DNA of 64,000 nucleotides from Mesorhizobium sp. B1-1-8 (GCF_006442795.2 NZ_CP083956.1:806001-870000); one strand, 5' to 3'; counted from the first letter of the stretch, positions 27,425-37,624 are shown. Notes: generated by a model not told the origin, from the letters alone. A program made the numbers and translations.

Positions 27425-27609
27425 TCGCGCGGCTTTGGGCCGCAAGCCGCGCCTATATGACCGAAGAGCGCGGCGATTGCAACAGGGAAATGACGGGCTT
27501 TTCGGACCGGCTCGCAGACGCGGCCGGCGTCGTTTCGAGGCGTGAAGATCAGCCGGGTCAGCCCTTGCCCCGAAGGCCTCATTGGCCGTAAACGGCATGG
27601 CGCTGCCGG

Positions 27610-28122
27610 ATGACGCGAGGACCGATGCCGAAGACCGAAGCCGAACTCAATTCCTTTCTTGCCGATCTCGGCATTTCCGTCTCGACGGTGCGGCACCCGC
27701 CGCTCTACACCGTCGCCGATTCGCAGGCGCTGCGCGGCGAGATTGCGGGCGGTCACACCAAGAACCTGTTCCTGAAGGACAAAAAGGACAATTTTTTCCT
27801 GGTCACCGTCGGCGAGGAGGCCGAGGTCGACCTGAAGCAGATCCACCATCTGATCGGCGCCGCCGGCCGCGTCTCCTTCGGCAAGCCGGAGATGCTGATG
27901 GAGCTGCTCGGCGTCGTCCCGGGCGCGGTCACCGTCTTCGGCCTGATCAACGACACGGCCGGGCGGGTCAAGGTCGTTCTCGACCAGGAATTGATGAGCC
28001 ATGCGGTGATCAACGGCCATCCGCTGACCAATGAGGCGACGACGTCGATCGCGGCGGCCGATCTCGTCAGATTCGTCGAGGCAACCGGCCACGATCCTGT
28101 TATCTTGAAAGTCTCGGCCTGA
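27610..28122 (+). CDS. YbaK/ProX-type aminoacyl-tRNA editing protein (PrdX-like)
   Basis: 170 residues of the YbaK/prolyl-tRNA editing domain: LGISVSTVRHPPLYTVADSQ, the Lys-bearing KNLFLKDKKDNFFLV and GAVTVFGLINDT. Free-standing members hydrolyse mischarged tRNA (for example Ala-tRNAPro). ATG at 27625 (MPKTEAEL) is an alternative start. Sits next to a tRNA gene, though not as an operon. Confidence 0.9.
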   Translation: MTRGPMPKTEAELNSFLADLGISVSTVRHPPLYTVADSQALRGEIAGGHTKNLFLKDKKDNFFLVTVGEEAEVDLKQIHHLIGAAGRVSFGKPEMLMELLGVVPGAVTVFGLINDTAGRVKVVLDQELMSHAVINGHPLTNEATTSIAAADLVRFVEATGHDPVILKVSA

Positions 28123-28204
28123 TCGCCACATAGCTGGCGAAACCGAACTTCGACAATGACCGCGCCGCCCCCGTTGCCGGCCGCGCGACCGAAAGGGCGA
28201 CGAC

Positions 28205-29197
28205 ATGAGTGACAACAATCCATTCAGCGGTTCCTTTGGCGGCAGTGCCGGCCCCTACGCCCAGTCGGTGCAATATGGCGGCGGCGAGCGCGCCAGGGTT
28301 CCACTCGGCGAAGCGCCGGCGGCGGCCGAGCTGATCAAGGACACGACGACAGCCACCTTCGCCGCCGACGTCATCCAGGAATCACGCCGCCAGCCGGTGC
28401 TGGTCGACTTCTGGGCGCCCTGGTGCGGTCCCTGCAAGCAGCTGACGCCGCAGCTCGAAAAGGCGGTCAAGGCCGCCGGCGGCAAGGTCAAGCTGGTCAA
28501 GATGAACATCGACGACCATCCCTCGATCGCCGGCCAGCTCGGCATCCAATCGATCCCGGCGGTCATCGCCTTCAAAGACGGCCAGCCGGTCGACGGCTTC
28601 ATGGGCGCCGTTCCGGAAAGCCAGATCGCCGAGTTCATAAAGAAGGTCGGCGGCAAGAATGGCGGCGCGCCGCAGATCACCGATGCATTGGTGGCAGCCG
28701 GCGAGGCGCGCGCGGGCGGCGACGTCCGGACCGCCGCCGACATCTATGACGCGATCCTCGAGCAGGCGCCGGAGACGGTCGAGGCGATCGCCGGGCTCGG
28801 CGAGATCCTGTTCGATGCCGGCGACGCCGAAGGCGCCGAGGCCGTTCTGGCGCGGGCGCCGGATGACAAGAAGGACGCGCCGGCGCTTGCCGCGCTGCGC
28901 GCCAGGATGACGCTTGCGGCGGAAGCCGCGGCGCTCGGCAATCCGGCGGAGTTCGAGCGCCGCCTGGCGGCCAATCCCGCCGACCATCAGGCCCGCTTCG
29001 ATCTGGCGATGGTCCAGAACGCACGCGGCGAACGAACGCAAGCGGCCGACAATCTGCTCGCCATCATCAAGGCCGACCGGGCATGGAACGACGACGGCGC
29101 CAAGACGCAGCTGTTGAAATTCTTCGAGGCTTGGGGAATGACCGACGAGGCGACGCTGGCGGCGCGGCGCAAATTGTCGTCGCTGCTGTTCGCTTGA
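28205..29197 (+). CDS. Thioredoxin-TPR protein (CnoX-like)
   Basis: 330 residues. A leader of about 45 residues precedes a thioredoxin domain with active site WCGPC (73-77) and the cis-proline (SIPAVIAF). The C-terminal half is helical with TPR-like repeats (AADIYDAILEQAPETVEAIA). This layout is that of CnoX/YbbN, a chaperedoxin that protects proteins under oxidative stress and works with GroEL. Here both redox cysteines are kept. Confidence 0.9.
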   Translation: MSDNNPFSGSFGGSAGPYAQSVQYGGGERARVPLGEAPAAAELIKDTTTATFAADVIQESRRQPVLVDFWAPWCGPCKQLTPQLEKAVKAAGGKVKLVKMNIDDHPSIAGQLGIQSIPAVIAFKDGQPVDGFMGAVPESQIAEFIKKVGGKNGGAPQITDALVAAGEARAGGDVRTAADIYDAILEQAPETVEAIAGLGEILFDAGDAEGAEAVLARAPDDKKDAPALAALRARMTLAAEAAALGNPAEFERRLAANPADHQARFDLAMVQNARGERTQAADNLLAIIKADRAWNDDGAKTQLLKFFEAWGMTDEATLAARRKLSSLLFA

Positions 29198-29366
29198 TTT
29201 TTTGCCGGCTGTTTTTTGCCGGCAGCCTTGAGCGGCGCGTCGGAAGCGCCAGATAGGGAAGGCCGGCGGCCGGCCCCTGCCCTGCTGAGGAACCGCGTTC
29301 GCCGGGCTGCGCAAAAGGAGACTGCAGGTTTGACGCGCTTGCCGGCAACGCTTTCGGAGGGGTGAG

Positions 29367-30038
29367 GTGCAGGTCGGAAACGCCCATTACCGGCTCGCAA
29401 GGGATCTGCCGTCGACGGTCCCGGTGTTTCCGCTCGCCGGCGCCCTGCTTCTGCCGGGCGGGCGCATGCCGCTCAATGTCTTCGAGCCGCGCTATCTGCA
29501 GATGGTCGACGAGGCGATGGCCGGGCCGCGGCTGATCGGGATGATCCAGCCCAGCCTCGATGGCGCGCTGCGCGGCGATGGCGAGCCCGAGCTTTGCAGC
29601 GTCGGCTGCGCCGGGCGCATCATCTCGCTGGCCGAGACCGGCGACGGGCGCTACCTGATCTCGCTGCAAGGCGTCTGCCGCTTCCGCATTGCGCAGGAGT
29701 CTGCGGTCAGAACGCCGTTCCGGCAATGCCGGATCGCGCCTTTCCTGGCCGATCTCGACGAGGATCAAGGCGCCGCAGAGGTCGACCGGCCGGCGCTGCT
29801 CAAGGCGTTCCGCGCCTATCTGCAGGCCAACGACCTCGAGGCCGACTGGGAAAGCGTCAGCCGCGCCGAGAACGCCATGCTGGTCAATGCGCTGTCGATG
29901 ATGGCGCCCTACGGGCCGGCCGAAAAGCAGGCGCTGCTCGAGGCGGCGGATTTGAAGACGCGCGCCGAGACGCTGATCGCCATTACAGAAATGACGCTGG
30001 CGCGCGAGAATGAGGACTTTGGTTCGAGCCTGCAATAG
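29367..30038 (+). CDS. LON peptidase substrate-binding domain protein
   Basis: 223 residues made of a single LON N-terminal domain (VPVFPLAGALLLPGGRMPLN, VFEPRYLQMVDEAM) without ATPase or protease parts. GTG start at 29367 with GGAGG in front. It follows the thioredoxin-TPR gene by 169 bp on the same strand. The stop TAG is also the first three bases after the edge of the MITE-like element that follows. Confidence 0.9.
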   Translation: MQVGNAHYRLARDLPSTVPVFPLAGALLLPGGRMPLNVFEPRYLQMVDEAMAGPRLIGMIQPSLDGALRGDGEPELCSVGCAGRIISLAETGDGRYLISLQGVCRFRIAQESAVRTPFRQCRIAPFLADLDEDQGAAEVDRPALLKAFRAYLQANDLEADWESVSRAENAMLVNALSMMAPYGPAEKQALLEAADLKTRAETLIAITEMTLARENEDFGSSLQ

Positions 30039-30248
30039 GGGGCGTATTGAGGTTCAGGTGAGGCTGGCCTGCAAACGGCGGTTTCCTGCGCTTCCGGCCT
30101 TCGCCGGCCGAAGCATTTGTGAGAAAGTGGCATGGCAATTAAGGCTACGGCCGGCGCAGGCCGGTGCTCACGTACTTCAAGTACGCTCCGCTCCGGTTCT
30201 CGGAACCCCCATTTTCGGCGCAGCCTGACCTGAATCTCAACACACCCC
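30037..30248. repeat. MITE-like element, long copy
   Basis: 212 bp with inverted ends: left AGGGGGCGTATTGAGGTTCA and right, read in reverse complement, TGGGGTGTGTTGAGATTCAG. Same termini as the 73-bp copy at 12850-12922. The interior contains ACGTACTTCAAGTACGCT, a small palindrome, and no gene. Confidence 0.75.
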
Positions 30249-30277
30249 AGGTTGCGGGACGGATAGGGAAAAATATC

Positions 30278-30520
30278 ATGGCGGCCGACGGACGTGACGG
30301 GAAGAAAGCCGATGTCGACCCGAAACTGCTTGAGCTGCTTGCCTGCCCGCTGACCAAGGGCCCGCTGACCTGGAATGCCGAGCGCGGCGAATTGATTTCG
30401 CGGGTGGCGAAGCTCGCCTATCCGGTGCGGGACGGCATTCCCATCATGCTGCCTTCCGAGGCGCGGACGATCTCGGCGGAAGATGCGCTGACGCCGCCGC
30501 GGCTGAGCGGGCCGTCCTGA
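30278..30520 (+). CDS. Trm112-like protein (UPF0434/DUF343)
   Basis: 80 residues. [17 protein letters not shown] and [20 protein letters not shown] match the bacterial YcaR/Trm112 zinc-ribbon family, although the zinc cysteines are reduced to one (ACP). In eukaryotes and archaea Trm112 activates methyltransferases; the bacterial role is unclear. ATG 30278 lies 30 bp beyond the repeat. Confidence 0.85.
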   Translation: MAADGRDGKKADVDPKLLELLACPLTKGPLTWNAERGELISRVAKLAYPVRDGIPIMLPSEARTISAEDALTPPRLSGPS

Positions 30521-30522
30521 AC

Positions 30523-33500
30523 CTACTGGAAATTCCGCCCCTTGGGCATGACCTCTTGCGCCGCGCCCGACAGCGTCGCGATGTCCTGCCGGACCGGCAG
30601 GCCGTGCTTCGTGGAGCCGCCCGGCCGCGCAGCGGACTGATGCTCGATGGCAAGCGGGCCGGCGGCTTCCAGCAGCATGCCAAGCCATGACGTCAGATCC
30701 TCGATCCTGTCGGCGACGATATGGATGACATCCGATTCGTGCTGCAGCTTGCCGGTGACGCGGATGAAGCGCGCACCCATGACGACAGGGCGGAAGCGAT
30801 CGAAGACCCTCGGCCAGACGATGACATTGGCGATCGCCTTTTCATCCTCGAGCGTGAGGAAGATGGCGTTGCCTTTGCCGGGGCGCTGGCGCACCAGAAC
30901 AAGGCCGGCGACGGAGACGCGCCTGCCGTCGCGCACCGAGGGCAGATGCGCATTGGGGGTGATACCGGCGCGGGTGAGCCGCTCGCGCAGGAAGGCGACC
31001 GGATGCTGCTTCAACGACAGGCCGAGCGAGCGATAGTCGTGCACGACATGCTCGCCGAGCGGCATTTTCGGCAGCCTGGTTTCGGGTTCCAACTCGCGCA
31101 TGCGGATCGCGGGCTGATCGAACAGCGGCAGTTTTTCCGCCGCGCTCCTGCCGTCGAGCGCACGCACTTCCCACAACGCCGCCCGGCGGTCGAGGCCGAT
31201 CGAGCGAAAGGCGTCGGCCTGCGCCAATTTCTCGATCTCGCCGACATTGAGGCCGGAGCGCAGCCAGATATCCCTGACCGAGAGATAACCGTCGCCGCGC
31301 TGGGCGACGAAGTCATCCATGCGCTCCTGCGAAAGACCCTTGATCTGGCGGAAGCCGAGACGGACGGCATGAGCCGTCTCGATGACGCCGCGCATCGAGG
31401 CATGGCGCTCGAGAATGCGTGAAGGATTGAAGGCGGATTCTTCCAGCGTGCAATCCCAGACGGAATGATTGATGTCGACCTCGCGCACCTCGACACCGTG
31501 GTCGCGGGCATCGCGGACGAGTTGGGCCGGCTGGTAAAAGCCCATCGGCTGCGCGTTCAGGATCGCGGCGCAGAAGACGTCCGGGTAGAAGGTCTTGAAC
31601 CAGCAGGAGGCATAGACCAGCAGCGCGAAGGAGGCGGCATGGCTTTCGGGAAAGCCGTATTCGCCAAAGCCCTCGATCTGCTTGAAGCAGCGCTCGGCAA
31701 ATTCCTCTTGGTAGCCCTTGGCGACCATGCCGTCGATCATGCGCCGGCGGTAATTGCCGATCGTGCCGGTGCGCTTGAAAGTGGCCATGGCGCGCCGCAG
31801 TTCGTCGGCTTCGCCAGGCCTGAAACCGCCGGCGACGATGGCGATCTTCATCGCCTGCTCCTGGAACAGCGGCACGCCCAGCGTCTTGCCGAGAATCTCT
31901 TCCAGTTCAGGCTTGGGATATTCAGGCTTCTCCTTGCCCTGCCGGCGGCGCAGGTAAGGGTGGACCATGTCGCCCTGGATCGGGCCGGGCCGCACGATCG
32001 CAACCTCGATGACGAGGTCATAGAAATTTTGTGGCTTGAGGCGCGGCAGCATCGACATCTGCGCCCGCGATTCGATCTGGAAGACGCCGAGCGTGTCGGC
32101 GCGGTCGATCATGGCATAGACGCGCCTGTCCTCTTCCGGGAGGGTGGCGAGCACATAGGGCCGGCCAAACCGATCCCTTGCCTGCGGATAATGCTGCGTG
32201 AGCAAGGTGAAGGCGCGCTTCAGACAGGTCAGCATGCCGAGCGCCAGCACGTCGACCTTGAGGATCTTCACCGCGTCGAGGTCGTCCTTGTCCCATTCGA
32301 CCATCTTGCGCTCCTCCATCGCCGTCTTGACGATGGGCACGACCTCGTCGAGCCGGTCGCGGGTGATAACGAAGCCGCCGACATGCTGGGAGAGATGGCG
32401 GGGAAAGCCCATGATCTCGTTGGCGCGCTCCAGCACCTGGCGCGACAGCGGATCGGTGCGGTCGAGACCGCCGGCATTGGCCTCCCGCTCGCCGAGCTCG
32501 GAGGTCGACCAGCCCCAGATCGTGCTCGACAAGGCGCTTCTGACATCCTCGGAGAGGCCCATGGCCTTGGCCACTTCGCGCAGCGCCGAACGGCCGCGAT
32601 AGCTGATGACGGCGGCGGCGAGCGCGGTGCGCTTGGCGCTGTATTTTTCGTAAATATAGGCGATGACCTCGTCGCGCCGCTCATGCTCGAAGTCGACATC
32701 GATGTCTGGCGGCTCATTGCGCTCCTCGGAAATGAAGCGCTCGAACAAAGTATCGATCCGCTCGGGGCCGACTTCGGTGATGCCGATGCAGAAGCAGATG
32801 ATCGAATTGGCTGCCGAGCCGCGGCCCTGGCAAAGAATGCCCTGGCTGCGGGCGAATTTGACGATGTCGTGGACGGTGAGGAAATAGCGCGCGTAGTTCA
32901 GGCGCTCGATCAGCGCGAGCTCACTGTCGATGCGTTTCAGCACGTCCTCGGGGACGCCGGCCGGATAGCGCACGGCCGCGCCTTCCCGCGCCAGACGTTC
33001 GAGCTCGGCCTGCGGCCCAAGGCCGGATTCGGTCGGCTCGTCCGGATAATTGTATTGGAGATCGCTGAGCGAGAAGGTCAGCTCCCCGGCGAAACGCAGC
33101 GTCTCCGCCAGCGCCTGCGGATGGCGGCGGAAGAGACGCGCCATCTCCAGCGGCGGCTTCAAGTGGCGCTCGGCATTGGCCGTCAGCTCCAGCCCGACAT
33201 CGGTGATGGGCGTGTTGAGGCGGATCGCGGTGAGCACGTCCTGCAGCGGCCGGCGCTCGGCGGCATGGTAGAGAACGTCGTTGGTCGCCATCAGCGGGAT
33301 ACCGGCGCGCTCGGCCATCGCCGCCGCCTGCTCGATGCGGAAACGGTCGTTGCCGCCATAATCCGGCGCCACGGCAAGCCGAAGCGATGCGCCAAAGCGA
33401 TCCTTAAGCCGGCTAATTAATGACAGGCTGTCTTGCGCGCCCGCCGAAAGGCCGGGGAGGATCGCCAGCGACATCAGCTCCCCCCATTCGAGCAGATCGT

Positions 33501-33852
33501 CAAGATCGAGCAGCGTCGCGCCTTTCTCGTTCTCGTCGCGCAGATTGGCCTGCGTCAGCATGCGGCACAGATGCCCCCAACCCTGCCGGTTTTGCGGATA
33601 GGCGAGGATGTCCGGCGTGCCGTCGCCGAACACCAGGCGGCAGCCGGGATGATAGGCCACCTTCTCCACCTTGGCCTGCTGCCAGGCACGCACGACGCCG
33701 GCCACCGTATTGCGGTCGGCAAGCCCGATCGAGGAAAAGCCGTAGAATTTAGCCGTGACCACCAGCTCCTCAGGCTTCGAGGCGCCGCGCAGGAAGGAGA
33801 AATTCGACTGGATGCCGAACTCGGCATAGGGGATGGCGGTCAGCGCGTTCAT
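30523..33852 (-). CDS. dnaE2: Error-prone DNA polymerase DnaE2 (ImuC)
   Basis: 1109 residues. N-terminal PHP domain ([20 protein letters not shown]), polymerase core with the acidic motif [15 protein letters not shown] and GRGSAANS, a helix-hairpin-helix region and a C-terminal OB domain ([20 protein letters not shown]). DnaE2 is the translesion polymerase of the ImuABC mutasome. Its ATG overlaps the imuB stop by 4 bp, so it is the last gene of the SOS operon. Confidence 0.97.
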   Translation of the reverse strand: MNALTAIPYAEFGIQSNFSFLRGASKPEELVVTAKFYGFSSIGLADRNTVAGVVRAWQQAKVEKVAYHPGCRLVFGDGTPDILAYPQNRQGWGHLCRMLTQANLRDENEKGATLLDLDDLLEWGELMSLAILPGLSAGAQDSLSLISRLKDRFGASLRLAVAPDYGGNDRFRIEQAAAMAERAGIPLMATNDVLYHAAERRPLQDVLTAIRLNTPITDVGLELTANAERHLKPPLEMARLFRRHPQALAETLRFAGELTFSLSDLQYNYPDEPTESGLGPQAELERLAREGAAVRYPAGVPEDVLKRIDSELALIERLNYARYFLTVHDIVKFARSQGILCQGRGSAANSIICFCIGITEVGPERIDTLFERFISEERNEPPDIDVDFEHERRDEVIAYIYEKYSAKRTALAAAVISYRGRSALREVAKAMGLSEDVRSALSSTIWGWSTSELGEREANAGGLDRTDPLSRQVLERANEIMGFPRHLSQHVGGFVITRDRLDEVVPIVKTAMEERKMVEWDKDDLDAVKILKVDVLALGMLTCLKRAFTLLTQHYPQARDRFGRPYVLATLPEEDRRVYAMIDRADTLGVFQIESRAQMSMLPRLKPQNFYDLVIEVAIVRPGPIQGDMVHPYLRRRQGKEKPEYPKPELEEILGKTLGVPLFQEQAMKIAIVAGGFRPGEADELRRAMATFKRTGTIGNYRRRMIDGMVAKGYQEEFAERCFKQIEGFGEYGFPESHAASFALLVYASCWFKTFYPDVFCAAILNAQPMGFYQPAQLVRDARDHGVEVREVDINHSVWDCTLEESAFNPSRILERHASMRGVIETAHAVRLGFRQIKGLSQERMDDFVAQRGDGYLSVRDIWLRSGLNVGEIEKLAQADAFRSIGLDRRAALWEVRALDGRSAAEKLPLFDQPAIRMRELEPETRLPKMPLGEHVVHDYRSLGLSLKQHPVAFLRERLTRAGITPNAHLPSVRDGRRVSVAGLVLVRQRPGKGNAIFLTLEDEKAIANVIVWPRVFDRFRPVVMGARFIRVTGKLQHESDVIHIVADRIEDLTSWLGMLLEAAGPLAIEHQSAARPGGSTKHGLPVRQDIATLSGAAQEVMPKGRNFQ

Positions 33853-35471
33853 GCGAACACCCCGTGCATGAACCAGCGCGGCGAAACTTGCGAAGCGCCG
33901 TAAAGGCCCTGACGATAAAGCCAGTAGCGGCGCCCCTCGCTGTCCTCGATGCGGTAATAGTCGCGGGTCGGCGCTTCGTCCTCGCCAGGCTGCTGGCGCC
34001 ACCATTCGGCGGCAATGCGTTCGGGCCCTTCGGCGCGGGTGACGCGGTAGAGCGCGCGCCGCCAGCGGAAATTCATCGGCGGCCCCTCGGGCATCTCGGT
34101 GGCCGGCACCTCGATCGGCTCGGGCGAGCGGAACAGGCGGATCGGCCGCTCCGGCGGGAAGATGGTCATCGGCGGGCTGGAGCGCTGCGGCCGGCTCGGC
34201 GGCATGCGCCGCTGCGGCGCTTCCGAGAAGGGGACCGTGGCGACGGCGCGCTCCGGCAGATGGCTCTCAACGAGGACCGGCTTCAGCACGGCGGCGTCGC
34301 CGAGGCGGGCGCGGATGCGGTCGGCGAAGAGTGCAATGTCGGCATCGTCGTCGGCCGCCTCGCCGGTGAGGTCGCCCTGAGCCAAGTCGAAGGCGGCGAC
34401 CGAAAGCACCGAGAGCCGCACCAGGTCGAAGCCGTAACCGGCATCGATGTCCTGCTCAAGTGCCGCAAGCCGCTCGTGGAACAGTTTTCTGATCAGCTGC
34501 GGCTCGCGCATCGGCCGCGAGGTGCCGACGGCGATGCGGCTGACGGCGCCGTCGACGCGAAAGAGCAGCAGGGCCAGCGCCCTGGCCCCCTCGCCGCGGC
34601 GTTCGAGATCGGCCTTCAGCGCCAAGGCGAGCCGGCTCACCAGCCGCTCGATCTCTTCGGTCAGCACGATCGGGTCGGCAAGATGGCGCTCGACCGAGAG
34701 CGGCGCCACCGGCAGGCGCGGCGACACCGCCTCGTCGAGGCGGCCGAGCGCCTGGTCGAGGCGCAAAAGCAAAGTGGCGCCGAAGCGGCGGGCCAGCGGG
34801 GCGCGCGGTGCAGCCATCACCGCGCCCGCCGTGCGCAGGCCGACGCTTTCGAGGCTGGCGCGGACCTCCGGCGCGATGCGCAGCGCAGATAAGGGAAGCG
34901 GCGCCAGAAGCTCCTCCTCCTCGCCGCCGGCGATGATGCGGTCGCCGTGGAAGCGCGCCGCCGCCCAGGCCGCGCCCGGCGTCGACGCCAGCCCGGCGCG
35001 GACATCGAAACCCTGCTCGAAGAAGCGGCTAAGGATCTCGTCCTGCATGGCGCGTTCGCCGCCGAACAGATGCGTGCAGCCGGTGACGTCGAGAAACAGC
35101 CCGTCCTCGCCGTCGATCGCCACCAGCGGGGTGTAGCGGTCGCACCAGTCGGCAAGGCCTTCGAGCAGGCGGCGGTCGGCTTCCGGATCGGCCTCCACGA
35201 CATCGATCGACGGGTGCATGGCGCGCGCATCGGCAATGCCCATGCCGCGCTTCAATTTGAGCGCCTCAGCCCGCTCGTCGAGGGCGGCGATGCGCTGGGT
35301 GTTGTTGTCGCGGTGGCTGACCACCAGCGGCCGGTGAGCCGATGGCCGGGAACGCCAGGACCGACCCAGACGCCGGCGCAGGATCCGCTCCGCGCAAAGA
35401 TGCGGAAACCACAGCGACAGGATTCTCTGCCCGTTCTTGCGGGGCGCTTCTTTCTGCAAAAGCGTGCTCAT
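33849..35471 (-). CDS. imuB: ImuB, catalytically inactive Y-family polymerase homologue
   Basis: 540 residues. N-terminus [20 protein letters not shown] aligns with the palm of Y-family polymerases, but the metal-binding aspartate of IxHxDxDxFF is absent, as known for ImuB. ImuB is the hub that links ImuA and DnaE2 to the beta clamp. The conserved N-terminus lies inside the 3' end of imuA: the genes overlap by 206 bp in different frames. I kept ATG 35471, the first Met before the conserved block. Confidence 0.95.
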   Translation of the reverse strand: MSTLLQKEAPRKNGQRILSLWFPHLCAERILRRRLGRSWRSRPSAHRPLVVSHRDNNTQRIAALDERAEALKLKRGMGIADARAMHPSIDVVEADPEADRRLLEGLADWCDRYTPLVAIDGEDGLFLDVTGCTHLFGGERAMQDEILSRFFEQGFDVRAGLASTPGAAWAAARFHGDRIIAGGEEEELLAPLPLSALRIAPEVRASLESVGLRTAGAVMAAPRAPLARRFGATLLLRLDQALGRLDEAVSPRLPVAPLSVERHLADPIVLTEEIERLVSRLALALKADLERRGEGARALALLLFRVDGAVSRIAVGTSRPMREPQLIRKLFHERLAALEQDIDAGYGFDLVRLSVLSVAAFDLAQGDLTGEAADDDADIALFADRIRARLGDAAVLKPVLVESHLPERAVATVPFSEAPQRRMPPSRPQRSSPPMTIFPPERPIRLFRSPEPIEVPATEMPEGPPMNFRWRRALYRVTRAEGPERIAAEWWRQQPGEDEAPTRDYYRIEDSEGRRYWLYRQGLYGASQVSPRWFMHGVFA

Positions 35472-36336
35472 CGGGGTTCCACTCCAGTGTGAATTGTCCG
35501 GGCAAGGCGGTGCGGCTCTTGCCGATAGCGACGGTGAAGGCGGGGCGGCCGATCGAGCCGGCAAGCGGCCCGGCGACCGTTCTTCGGCTCGCGGCGGGTG
35601 CTGCCGAAACGATGACGCGCACCGGCGCCGCGGTGGGCTCGGCTTCACCCGCCTGACGCAGCAACAACACCGGGCGGCCGGCGCTTTGCGCCCGCGCGTG
35701 CAGCCGTCGCGTGGCGGTGAGGTCGAGCTTGTGCGGGCTGCCGCGGATTTCGAGGATGACGGCGGCGAAGGCCGTCATGCGGGCGGCCTCCTCGGCGATC
35801 CACAGCGCATCGAGGAGCTTCGGCGCCTCGGAAAACAGCAATTGCCCGGGTGCGACACCGAAGAGGCCGTTGAGCCCCCTGGCATAGGGAAAGCCGGCCT
35901 CGCGAAAAATTTCGGCGGTGCCGATCCAGAGGACCGGCAGGCCCTGCTTCTCCCTCAGGATCAGGCTGGCGAGCGACAGCGCAAAGCCGGCGACAGCCCC
36001 GGCATCGCGGGTCTCGGCGCCATGGATCTCGCTCAGCGCCGCCTTCGGCAGGCCGCCGCCAAGGGCCGTATCGAGGCCTTCGATGCCGGTGGGCAGGAAG
36101 GCATCCTGCGGCGCCACCGCAAGACCACGCCGCACGATGGTGATCTCCGAGCCGGCGGCATCGCGATATATTTGTTTTTCCGCAATTCCGGACGGAAAAC
36201 CGCTACGCACTTTTCCTGGAATTGCTCCAGGCGCGCCCGCCGGCGCCTCCAGGCGCTCGGGCAGCGTTCCCTCGATCTTCGCGATCTGGCGGCGCAGGGC
36301 AAAAACAGTCTCCCGCGCCACGGCGGGCATCGCCAT
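35266..36336 (-). CDS. imuA: ImuA, RecA-like mutasome protein
   Basis: 356 residues. A RecA/SulA-like core (FLPTGIEGLDTALGGGLPKA, LPVLWIGTAEIFREAG, RPVLLLRQAGEAEPTAAPVR) and a C-terminus with [15 protein letters not shown]. Acts with ImuB and DnaE2 in SOS mutagenesis. Residues 37-57 are encoded by an in-frame RIME-like repeat and are not expected in relatives. ATG 36336 has GGAAG 9 bp upstream. A LexA box lies 25 bp before the start. Confidence 0.95.
   Translation of the reverse strand: MAMPAVARETVFALRRQIAKIEGTLPERLEAPAGAPGAIPGKVRSGFPSGIAEKQIYRDAAGSEITIVRRGLAVAPQDAFLPTGIEGLDTALGGGLPKAALSEIHGAETRDAGAVAGFALSLASLILREKQGLPVLWIGTAEIFREAGFPYARGLNGLFGVAPGQLLFSEAPKLLDALWIAEEAARMTAFAAVILEIRGSPHKLDLTATRRLHARAQSAGRPVLLLRQAGEAEPTAAPVRVIVSAAPAASRRTVAGPLAGSIGRPAFTVAIGKSRTALPGQFTLEWNPDEHAFAERSAPQERAENPVAVVSASLRGADPAPASGSVLAFPAIGSPAAGGQPPRQQHPAHRRPRRAG
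36171..36228. repeat. RIME-like repeat inside the imuA coding region
   Basis: 58 bp with CAATTCCGGACGGAAAACCG and CACTTTTCCTGGAATTGCTC, the same arms as at 10607-10654 and 12339-12438. It is read through in frame on the minus strand as AIPGKVRSGFPSGIAEKQIY. Confidence 0.85.
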
Positions 36337-36360
36337 GACGATCAGCTTCCACTCACAATT

Positions 36361-36375
36361 GTTCCTGTTATGTTC
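36361..36375 (-). promoter_or_regulatory. LexA (SOS) box of the imuA-imuB-dnaE2 operon
   Basis: On the minus strand the sequence is GAACATAACAGGAAC, an exact GAAC-N7-GAAC, the LexA consensus of alphaproteobacteria. It stands 25 bp upstream of the imuA start, where LexA would block transcription until DNA damage. Confidence 0.93.
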
Positions 36376-36521
36376 TTATAGATTCCAGAGGGGGCCGGAA
36401 GAGTCAAGCGGAGTCATGGGGAATTTATTCCTTCGACCTTTTACCCGGGCAGAAACCTGCCGCCGGCTCATTTGCCTCAATCGGCGCGAAAGCCTATATG
36501 CCGGGGTCAAAGGACATCGTT

Positions 36522-36953
36522 ATGGCCCGCATCTACAAGACCCGCACGTGGCACGATCAACTCTCGCCCTCGATGGAGGAAATGGAGTTCCTGGCGCTGG
36601 AGGCCTATGCCCACCTGCCCGACGATTTTCGTAAGCTGACCGGCGAGATCATCATCCAGATCGCCGATTTCCCGACCGACGAGATCATGGACGATCTGTC
36701 GCTGGAGACGCCGTTCGACCTGCTCGGCCTGTTCGAGGGGCGCGGCATCGCCGAGCGCTGGAACCCGCAGACCGGCGAGGGGCCGAACCGCATCACCCTC
36801 TACCGCCGCGCCATCCTCGACTACTGGGCCGAGAACGAGGAGACGCTGGGCGACATCGTCACCCATGTGCTGATCCACGAGATCGGCCATCATTTCGGCC
36901 TGTCGGACGACGACATGGAACGGATCGAGGAGGTGGCCGAGCAGACGGCGTAG
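36522..36953 (+). CDS. Zincin-like metallopeptidase family protein (PF06262 type)
   Basis: 143 residues. The zinc-binding motif HEIGHHFGLSDDDM has the HExxH residues at 119-123. Small MMP-like zincin domain found widely in bacteria; substrates unknown. ATG 36522 has AAAGGA 7 bp upstream and is preferred to an in-frame ATG at 36498. Confidence 0.92.
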   Translation: MARIYKTRTWHDQLSPSMEEMEFLALEAYAHLPDDFRKLTGEIIIQIADFPTDEIMDDLSLETPFDLLGLFEGRGIAERWNPQTGEGPNRITLYRRAILDYWAENEETLGDIVTHVLIHEIGHHFGLSDDDMERIEEVAEQTA

Positions 36954-36979
36954 GGTCCCAGACGCCCCGTTCCTTCGCG

Positions 36980-37215
36980 CCCCCTCTGCCATGCCGGCAT
37001 CTCCCCCTCAAGGGCAGGGTAATCGCATATGGCGCTCCCCCACTCCGTCTCGGCTTCGCCGAGCCACCTCTCCCCCACCTTCGGTGAGGGAGAGGAAATC
37101 ACCGAGGTCGCGGCTTTGAAAGGCTCGGGTTTCCTCTCGCCCATAAACATGGGGGAGAGGTGGCCGCGCAGCGGACGGAGTGGGGGCTGGCGCTACCATA
37201 TGCGATTGCCCTGAC
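36980..37215. repeat. Long palindromic intergenic element
   Basis: Outer arms AGGGTAATCGCATATGG and CCATATGCGATTGCCCT enclose modules CCCCCACTCCGTC / GACGGAGTGGGGG, CCACCTCTCCCCCAC and GGGGGAGAGGTGG. The reading is a very long hairpin of about 200 nt. The inner modules recur at 47925-48060. No gene. Confidence 0.8.
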
Positions 37216-37238
37216 TCCAACAGAGGAGATTGGCTATA

Positions 37239-37445
37239 CTACCAATCGCTGAGCTTGGTGTCCGGGGTGTATTCCTGGCCCTCGATGTCCTTCACAATGG
37301 CCTGGCCGCAGCGCATCGACTTGGTCTGCTTGTCAAAGGCGTAGGTCGGCGAGCCGAACAGGTGCCAGCCATTGTTCAGCGCAGCCGTCACCTTGTGGCA
37401 GAAGCTGGCGTCGTCCGGACCGGTCAGGAAGCGGTAGAGTTTCAT
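37239..37445 (-). CDS. DUF1737 protein
   Basis: 68 residues. YRFLTGPDDASFCHKVTAAL followed by NNGWHLFGSPTYAF is the DUF1737 signature. Soluble, function unknown. ATG 37445 has GGG 8 bp upstream. It lies 28 bp downstream of a citE-like gene remnant on the same strand, suggesting that it was once the second gene of that operon. Confidence 0.85.
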   Translation of the reverse strand: MKLYRFLTGPDDASFCHKVTAALNNGWHLFGSPTYAFDKQTKSMRCGQAIVKDIEGQEYTPDTKLSDW

Positions 37446-37473
37446 TTTTCGACCCTGTCGTGAATTGCTTATA

Positions 37474-37580
37474 TTATGCGCGAACAGCGGCGGCCTTCGC
37501 CAGAAGTTTCTCTGCTTCCGCCAGATGCAGCCGTTCGACCATCCGCCCATCCAGCGCAATGACGTTCTTGCCGGCATTAT
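37474..37580 (-). pseudogene. 3' remnant of a citE/HpcH-type CoA ester lyase gene
   Basis: The last 35 codons of a minus-strand frame read GKNVIALDGRMVERLHLAEA and a helical end (EKLLAKAAAVRA), which resembles the C-terminus of citrate lyase beta-like (HpcH/HpaI) enzymes. The rest of the gene is missing: upstream the frame runs straight into a palindromic repeat at 37625-37690. I read it as a deletion remnant. Confidence 0.55.
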
Positions 37581-37624
37581 CTCCGGCGTCATCTGGCCTC
37601 GCGCAAGACGCTGGCGCTTCACGC

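Noticed and set aside
31465..33420. 651-codon ORF antisense to dnaE2
   Set aside because: High-GC mirror frame; dnaE2 on the other strand is certain.
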